A stretch of DNA of 64,000 nucleotides from Chaenocephalus aceratus (Eukaryota; Chordata; Actinopteri; Perciformes; Channichthyidae). Of the stretch, positions 58,624 through 64,000 are shown one piece after another. Each line of letters starts with the position of its first letter. The stretch's first letter is position 1. Under the pieces are notes generated by a model that saw only the letters and a program-made list of their open reading frames with translations, had not been told where the DNA came from and did not search any database. The stretch covers positions 34,777,639-34,841,638 of the forward strand of contig CM043797.1 of assembly GCA_023974075.1 (NCBI GenBank), written 5' to 3'. The position numbers and the translations under genes were made by a program.

Positions 58624-61387
58624 CAACACACTCTCACTCCCTAAGCGTCCAATAGCGACGTTTGGTCAGTGTCCGTGGCGTCCAATTGTGACGCTCCTAG
58701 GCTCCTTCAGCGTCATAAAAAGACGCAAATAGCTTTCAACTGATTGCAATGTATTCCCATCTGCGTCGGGATTTGACGCTCATGGAAGCACGGCATTCGT
58801 TTATGCCGGCTGCCCTTAAAGGCAATGTGAGCATCCATTCCCATTGGATAACGGAGAATTTTACACCCGGAAGTAAGTACTCCTCTTACTGTCGATTGAT
58901 GTTACAGTGATATCTGCACTACTCATCGACTAAAAAACACCAGATTATCCTTGTTAATTACACAACATTGATTGGTTTAAATTGTGTGCAATGCTTTTGT
59001 ATTTTTCCCCTTCGATTCGGAGAAACAAATATGTTTTCTGAGTAAAGGATGGCAGAAGACACTACACTACCCAGAATCCCCAGCTATCGTTTGGACTACA
59101 CCATGTGACAATCCCCGTTTTTTTCACCATTCATTCTGATGGCTGGCGTCTATGTCACGTGATCTTCAAATTTCTCCCTGCAGAAAAAGAAAACATGGCC
59201 GAACTTCGTTTTATTCTAGGTGGAAAATGCCTATTTTAAAGTTAGTTTGGCCATTAAAATGCGTTTTGATGTCATTTGATGCGAGAAATATGAGTTGTTA
59301 TTTCAGATTATGTGTGCAGTGGATGTACATGATCTTTAGTTTGCTAGTTATTACGAAGATTACTTCAGGAAATCGCGACGTTTTCATTGTTACCAAGGTG
59401 GTTGCTAGGGACGCTGCTATCGATATTATTTCTGTTATGTTGTGTAACTGTTTAATGGTGTTATCTTTATTGCTACCCCCATCCCCGTCAATGTATAGTG
59501 TTGGTCCACAGCCTAAACATATTAGTTTAACAAAATCCGCATCTAAAGATAGCCTACGTTATTTCCCCACTGTGCAATTCCAGTCTCACATCTCACAGCA
59601 CATCGTCATTAACAAATACCGGAAACAGACCAAAATAATAATAATACCTTATTCCGAGTGCTCTTGCTTTTCTCTTTGAAAGTCATCACATAACGGCATT
59701 GTAATACACGGTTCGGCTGCATTACATATTACATATCTGCCGTAGTTCTGTATTTATAGAGCCCTGATGAGAAGACAAACATGAGGAACTGAAAACGTGA
59801 CGTGGATCATAAATATATCAGCCATTAAACAACATCTTACATTTCTTTTCACACAATACGTCTCCTTGCAGTATCAACACTAATTCGGCTCACTTTGATA
59901 TTTGATCCAATTGGTAGATAGGCTGTATTTACACCATAAAGGTGCACAGATGATATAAAGGGACACCTGGTGGTTAAAGCATGTTATTGAATTTCAATAT
60001 TTTTATTATTAGATATTAATACGATCCCTATAAAGTATATTCATTACTCGTTATTCTCTACTAATTGTTAATTAAAGACTGTATGTAATGACTATTTTGC
60101 ACATCCCTTTCAAGATTTCAAGATTTTCTAAGGTTTATTTATCATATAGGCCTACACAACTGTGGTGTAGTTCTGCACTGAATGAAACACTTGGGTTGCA
60201 GGTTCCTCAATAGTGCATTACAAGACATCTATCAATATTTGTGCATACCTCCAGCAATGTTAACTATGTTGAAGCACTTATTTTAACTGATATTATACAT
60301 AATGTGTTGTACTCTTATAAGATGTATGTAGATATTTCATCTCCGGCCTTGTCAGGTATTGAACAATCAATAAATAAAGAACACAGAATTGTTGAATATA
60401 AAACACAGAATTTATGTGATTATACTAAATGATTTTCAAATAAACACAACTGCATATTTAACTGTTACACATGCTGATGTAACGCAAATGTTCCAACTTG
60501 GGATCAATAAAGTATATCTTATCTTAAGCTGATCGATGGCTACTGCCATATTTGCACAATGTGCCTCTGAACCTTGACAAGTGCATGTTTCAGGCTTATC
60601 AATTAATGTAATGTAATGTTATCAATGAACAAGAGGAGGGGTCACACACATAAGACCAGCTGTTAAATAAAGCTCTCCTGACCTTAGCTGGCATGTGTGT
60701 ATATATATTAATGCTGCCCATAATGGGCACAAGCCATTTTCACCCATTTATTAATTATATGTTTTAAATGTGAGTGTTTCCTGTCCCCTAAACCTCCAGG
60801 GATGTACACAGTTTAATACTGGCAACTTCTTATTATGGGAAATACGAAAACGTCTTTTAAAACTACAACTCCCAGTAGAGACGTGCCATAGAGAACATGT
60901 TGCGAAACAGAATAGCCAGCATGTGTAGTTCTGGGGACAGGGTGGGGGAGGGGGGACGCGGTGGACCCGTTCAAATCCAGTTGTGGACAGTCTGCCGTGG
61001 TTCCATCCCATTTCAAGTGCTGTTCGAGAATCGGCTTAACCCTCGGAGCACACTCTCCAATCACAGAGCTTGAGGACTATCACGGGGTTTGTCAAGAGCA
61101 CATGGTGTAGTCCAAACGATAGCTGGGGATTCTGGGTAGTGTAGTGTCTTCTGCCATCCTTTACTCCTGGGAATGGACGCTCACATTACCTTTAAGGGCA
61201 GCCGACATAAACGAATGCCGTGCTTCCATGAGCGTCACATCCCAACGCAGATGGGAATACATTGCAATCAGTTGAAAGCTATTTGCGTCCCTTTATGACG
61301 CTGAAGGAGCCTAGGAGCGTCACAATTGGACGCCACGGACACTGATCAAACGTCGCTATTGGACGCTTAGGGAGTGAGAGTGTGTTG
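58624..61387. mobile_element. 2.76-kb element with long inverted arms, 7-bp target duplication
   Basis: The ends CAACACACTCTCACTCCCTA are inverted copies, flanked by GTATAAA at 58617-58623 and 61388-61394. Arms match over about 215 bp (58624-58838 and 61172-61387) with few differences. They match again after a left-arm-only insert of about 190 bp (59044-59108 and 61093-61158, GGATGGCAGAAGACACTACA). A 175-residue plus-strand ORF at 59152-59679 is not recognised; no transposase motif is evident. The target length would allow hAT, P-like or Dada-like elements. I do not assign it. Confidence 0.88.
59152..59679 (+). other. unrecognised 175-residue open frame inside the long-arm element
   Basis: The frame starts just inside the left arm and contains a hydrophobic middle (residues about 60-110) and a polar tail. 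It has no DDE/RNase-H, zinc-finger or helicase signature that I can see, and its composition resembles translated noncoding DNA. A CTGCAG/AAAAAG acceptor-like site lies at 59180-59185. Probably not a gene, but it is the longest open frame in the element. Confidence 0.2.
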
Positions 61388-61571
61388 GTATAAAAGGTTG
61401 CTTAAGTTCATCTGACTTTGCTGCGGGAGAAGGAAAAGGTCAGGGTCTATTCTGCAATTTTATAAGATGTAAAACCTCCTCTTCCCATTTTTCTTATCTC
61501 AGAGTTCCCCTCTCCCTCCGGCTGCAGAGCGCGGTGGGAGGTGTGATAATGGCCTGCAGCCAGGAGGCGAG

Positions 61572-61572
<1 letters not shown>

Positions 61573-61620
<48 letters not shown>

Positions 61621-61622
61621 CA
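61573..61622. repeat. (CA)n microsatellite
   Basis: CA run of about 25 units with one GC. Confidence 0.97.
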
Positions 61623-61784
61623 AAATACAACCAAATGAGCAGTGTATGTCCTCTTTGAAGTATCAAAAGTATAAGTATGCAGAATGGCGGGCATTTTAAC
61701 TTTGTAGTTTGTCAAAGTGGTAATAATAGTGATGAGTAGTAGTGTACTGCATCTTACCATGCACGCATATCACATGTTTTATTA

Positions 61785-61951
61785 AAAAGTAACTATGGGT
61801 GTTATAAATGTAGTGGAGTAAAACGTACAATAATTGCCTCTGAAATGTGTAGAAATATAAAGTAGCATAAAATGGAAATACTTTTTTCAAATTTGGACAA
61901 AACAATACTTAAGTATCCTACTAAGTGCACTTTGTTACCTTCCACCACTCT
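61785..61951 (-). mobile_element. family H hAT-like 5' end, uninterrupted copy
   Basis: TGTAGTGGAGTAAAACGTAC, TATAAAGTAGCATAAAATGG, AACAATACTTAAGTATCCTA and GTTACCTTCCACCACT, the inverted 5' end seen at 43137. It shows the TTAA target of family C without insertion. Confidence 0.78.
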
Positions 61952-62299
61952 CTCCTGCTGTCTCATCCATATTCTGGGGCTCTGCAGGGATCAGAATGAG
62001 TGTAAATCTGATCCAGGGTCCCGTGCCATGAATAATTCACCGTGTTCAGGGCGGCGTGCTCCTTCACACACACACACACACAGAGTGGGAGCGACCGCTG
62101 GGCTGCCCTTGATGTCTCTTTCTGGGTTGTCACAAATATTCTTGGTGCTGAACCATCACTGCTCCGAAAAAGCAGAAAGTTCACTCAAATCAGTGACTGC
62201 ACAGCGCCACCTGTTGCTCAAAACCAGCCGCATCAATGTGAACGTGTTTCAGTGACTTGTTTTAGAGGGTTGTAGTTCATTTTGGGCCATGGCAAGGTT

Positions 62300-62584
62300 G
62301 TAAATGGTCTTTAAATGGACTGTATATAGCGCTTTATCCAGTCTTTACGACCCCTCAAAGCGCTTTACATACTACATGTCATTCACCCATTCATACAGAG
62401 CAGTGTATCTTACTCTAGGACCTAACATTCACACACCATGTCATCAGGAGCAACTCAGGGTTAAGTATCTTGCCCAAGGATACATCGACATGTTGACTAC
62501 ATGGGCTGGGATCGAACCCACAACCTTCTGGTTGAAAGACGACCGCACTCCCTCGCAGCCACAGTCGTTGTTGTTCCTCCTGTA
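62300..62584 (-). repeat. SINE-like repeat with tRNA-type B box
   Basis: On the minus strand: GAGTGCGGTCGTCTTTCAAC, CAGAAGGTTGTGGGTTCGAT then CCCAGCCC (B box GGTTCGATCCC), then GTCGATGTATCCTTGGGCAA, and ending in the GCGCTTTGAGG block. This is a widespread teleost repeat of tRNA-derived appearance. Its body is about 280 bp. Start and tail are approximate. Confidence 0.65.
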
Positions 62585-63045
62585 TGCCTTCTGTTCTCCA
62601 TGTGATCTTGGATTACTGCAGAAAATAATCTCTGTAGCAAACACACATTTGTGATACTTACACATTTTGTTCAGCAGGATAATCTCCACATATTAAAACC
62701 ACTTTAGCTTTGTAAAAAGCTAATAAAGGAACTTGACTTTGCCTCATCACTGCTAAGCTAAAGACGGCTAATGTTGGACCTGATGTTTAGTCGTCTCATT
62801 AGACACTTGTGAGCAACCGCCAGTGTTTACTGAGGCATTTTATGTTGTAGAACAAAACGTTAAAATCTCTTCAGCTTGTCTTAACCACAGAACTTATTTC
62901 AGGATAACAACCAGAAACATGTTCGGAAAACCATTGACCTCCAGACCAGGGGACAGGAAGTGGTCAAATGCTAATTCATTTTGGGGTTTATTTTACGTTA
63001 ACAGTGACGAACTTAGATGTAAGAAAGAACTACAGCTTACATTTC
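62585..63045 (+). repeat. family D/N repeat, copy 5
   Basis: TGCAGAAAATAATCTCTGTA, TACTTACACATTTTGTTCAG, CAGGATAATCTCCACATATT, GCTAATGTTGGACCTGATGT, AAATCTCTTCAGCTTGTCTT and CAGGGGACAGGAAGTGGTCA. Same order as 19853-20165. Confidence 0.78.
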
Positions 63046-63496
63046 TTGTCTCGACCTCTGGCTAACATCGGGCGTGCTGTAGATGCTCCTAAAAAATGTA
63101 ATCGAGTTTCATTAATTAAATCAAGTTAAATAATACAGTACTTCCTTGTTTCCTTCAATTGCAAACTAGTTATGTATGTTTCCACAAAAGGAGCTTTCTC
63201 TTTAATCGATGTTTCTTCACTACTTCATCGAGCTGTGGGAGGTCAGGTTTTAATTGTATTGGGTCACCCTTTCAGCAGTCTGACCCTTTGACCCCTTTCC
63301 TTTTTACAGGTCAAATATTGTGTTCACATTACCTTAGTTAAGATATTCTCAGAAGTAGTATCTTTTAACTCAATCCTAAAAATGAATCATAGCAACCAAA
63401 CAAGAGGTCACGACAACAACTTGAATCCAGTTAAAAAGAAATGAAGGTTGATATTCTTTTTTCTAAGTCGGTTTCTGGCACTGAAACGTTTTCCCT

Positions 63497-64000
63497 GCTT
63501 AACTAAATTGAACAATCATATTAAATATTACTTACATGGCCTAGTTAAATACTTGATTTTGATTGATCAAGTTGGAAATCCCAAGGTCTGCTATGTTTCG
63601 CTAGCAGACCGTTGCTAAGGTGAACAGAACGTTGCTAAGGAGGAATCTCTGATTAATGGACATCTGCAGTCATATCAATCCGCAGGAGGAAGTCCGGTCG
63701 GTTTAACAAATATTAGTTGTTATCCATCAGAAAACACCATGGAATATTTTTTTAATACTTATTTTTAGAGAGCACTAAACTTTGGATTCATGGTGGCTAA
63801 ATCACTTAATCAATCAATCAATCAATCAATCGATCTGTCATTTTAAGTTAGGTTGATTCTGCTTGATCAATTTGGAAACTCCAAGGTCTGCTTTTTTTCG
63901 CTAGCAGACCGTTGCTAAGGAGAACAGAACGTTGCTAAGGAGGAATCTCTGATTAATGGACATCTGCTTAACTAAATTGAATAATCGTATTAAATATGAC
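63497..64000 (+). repeat. family J-related direct repeats at window end
   Basis: TTGATCAAGTTGGAAATCCC to GATTAATGGACATCTGC (63563-63668) recurs at 63868-63968. CTGCTTAACTAAATTGAA (63497) recurs at 63965, where it directly follows the second copy. Each copy holds two CGTTGCTAAGG motifs 21 bp apart. The arrangement continues beyond the window. An (AATC)n run lies at 63810-63834. Confidence 0.85.

Overview
This is vertebrate nuclear DNA, almost certainly from a percomorph-type teleost. It has no dense ORFs and is rich in dinucleotide microsatellites. Nearly everything outside one small split gene is interspersed repeat of kinds familiar from fish: hAT-like and TTAA-type MITEs, L2-type LINE pieces, tRNA-like SINE remnants and a Helentron-like element.

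The only host gene I can support is a pcp4 (PEP-19, Purkinje cell protein 4) orthologue on the + strand. Exon 2 lies at 22081-22132 and exon 3 at 35285-35415. The exon length and phase match the mammalian gene as I remember it, and exon 3 carries the acidic segment plus IQ motif that binds calmodulin. A 3' UTR with tandem AATAAA signals follows at 35885-35894. The short first coding exon (expected to encode M-S-E) was not found, so positions 1-22080 are probably intron 1 and exon 1 lies upstream. Positions 22133-35284 are intron 2 (13.15 kb). From about 35.9 kb to the end I recognise no gene.

Layout. 1-1007: a TTAA-type MITE interrupted by a second MITE. 3.1-6.3 kb: old repeats with a nested hAT. 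8.1-20.3 kb: mixed repeats, a broken LINE, a 184-bp TG run, and complete hAT-type elements at 15927-16194 and 17472-18702. 22-35 kb (intron 2): a palindromic-ended element at 23446-24702, a 285-bp direct duplication, and a 202-bp GT run. 36-43 kb: repeats, an A-rich tract and a 2.7-kb 11/19-bp minisatellite. 43-51 kb: a TTAA MITE inside an hAT, a MITE inside a 40-bp VNTR, and a 2.8-kb Helentron-like element inside an older repeat. 52-57 kb: a TTAA MITE carrying a 37-bp VNTR, an L2 reverse transcriptase piece and a TAA-flanked element. 58.6-61.4 kb: a 2.76-kb element with long inverted arms and a 7-bp target duplication.

The main interest is that several insertions can be read with nucleotide-level boundaries, because uninterrupted copies of the same host repeat occur elsewhere in this window. 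I found no autonomous transposase, no new protein system and no convincing RNA gene. All family names were assigned by eye.
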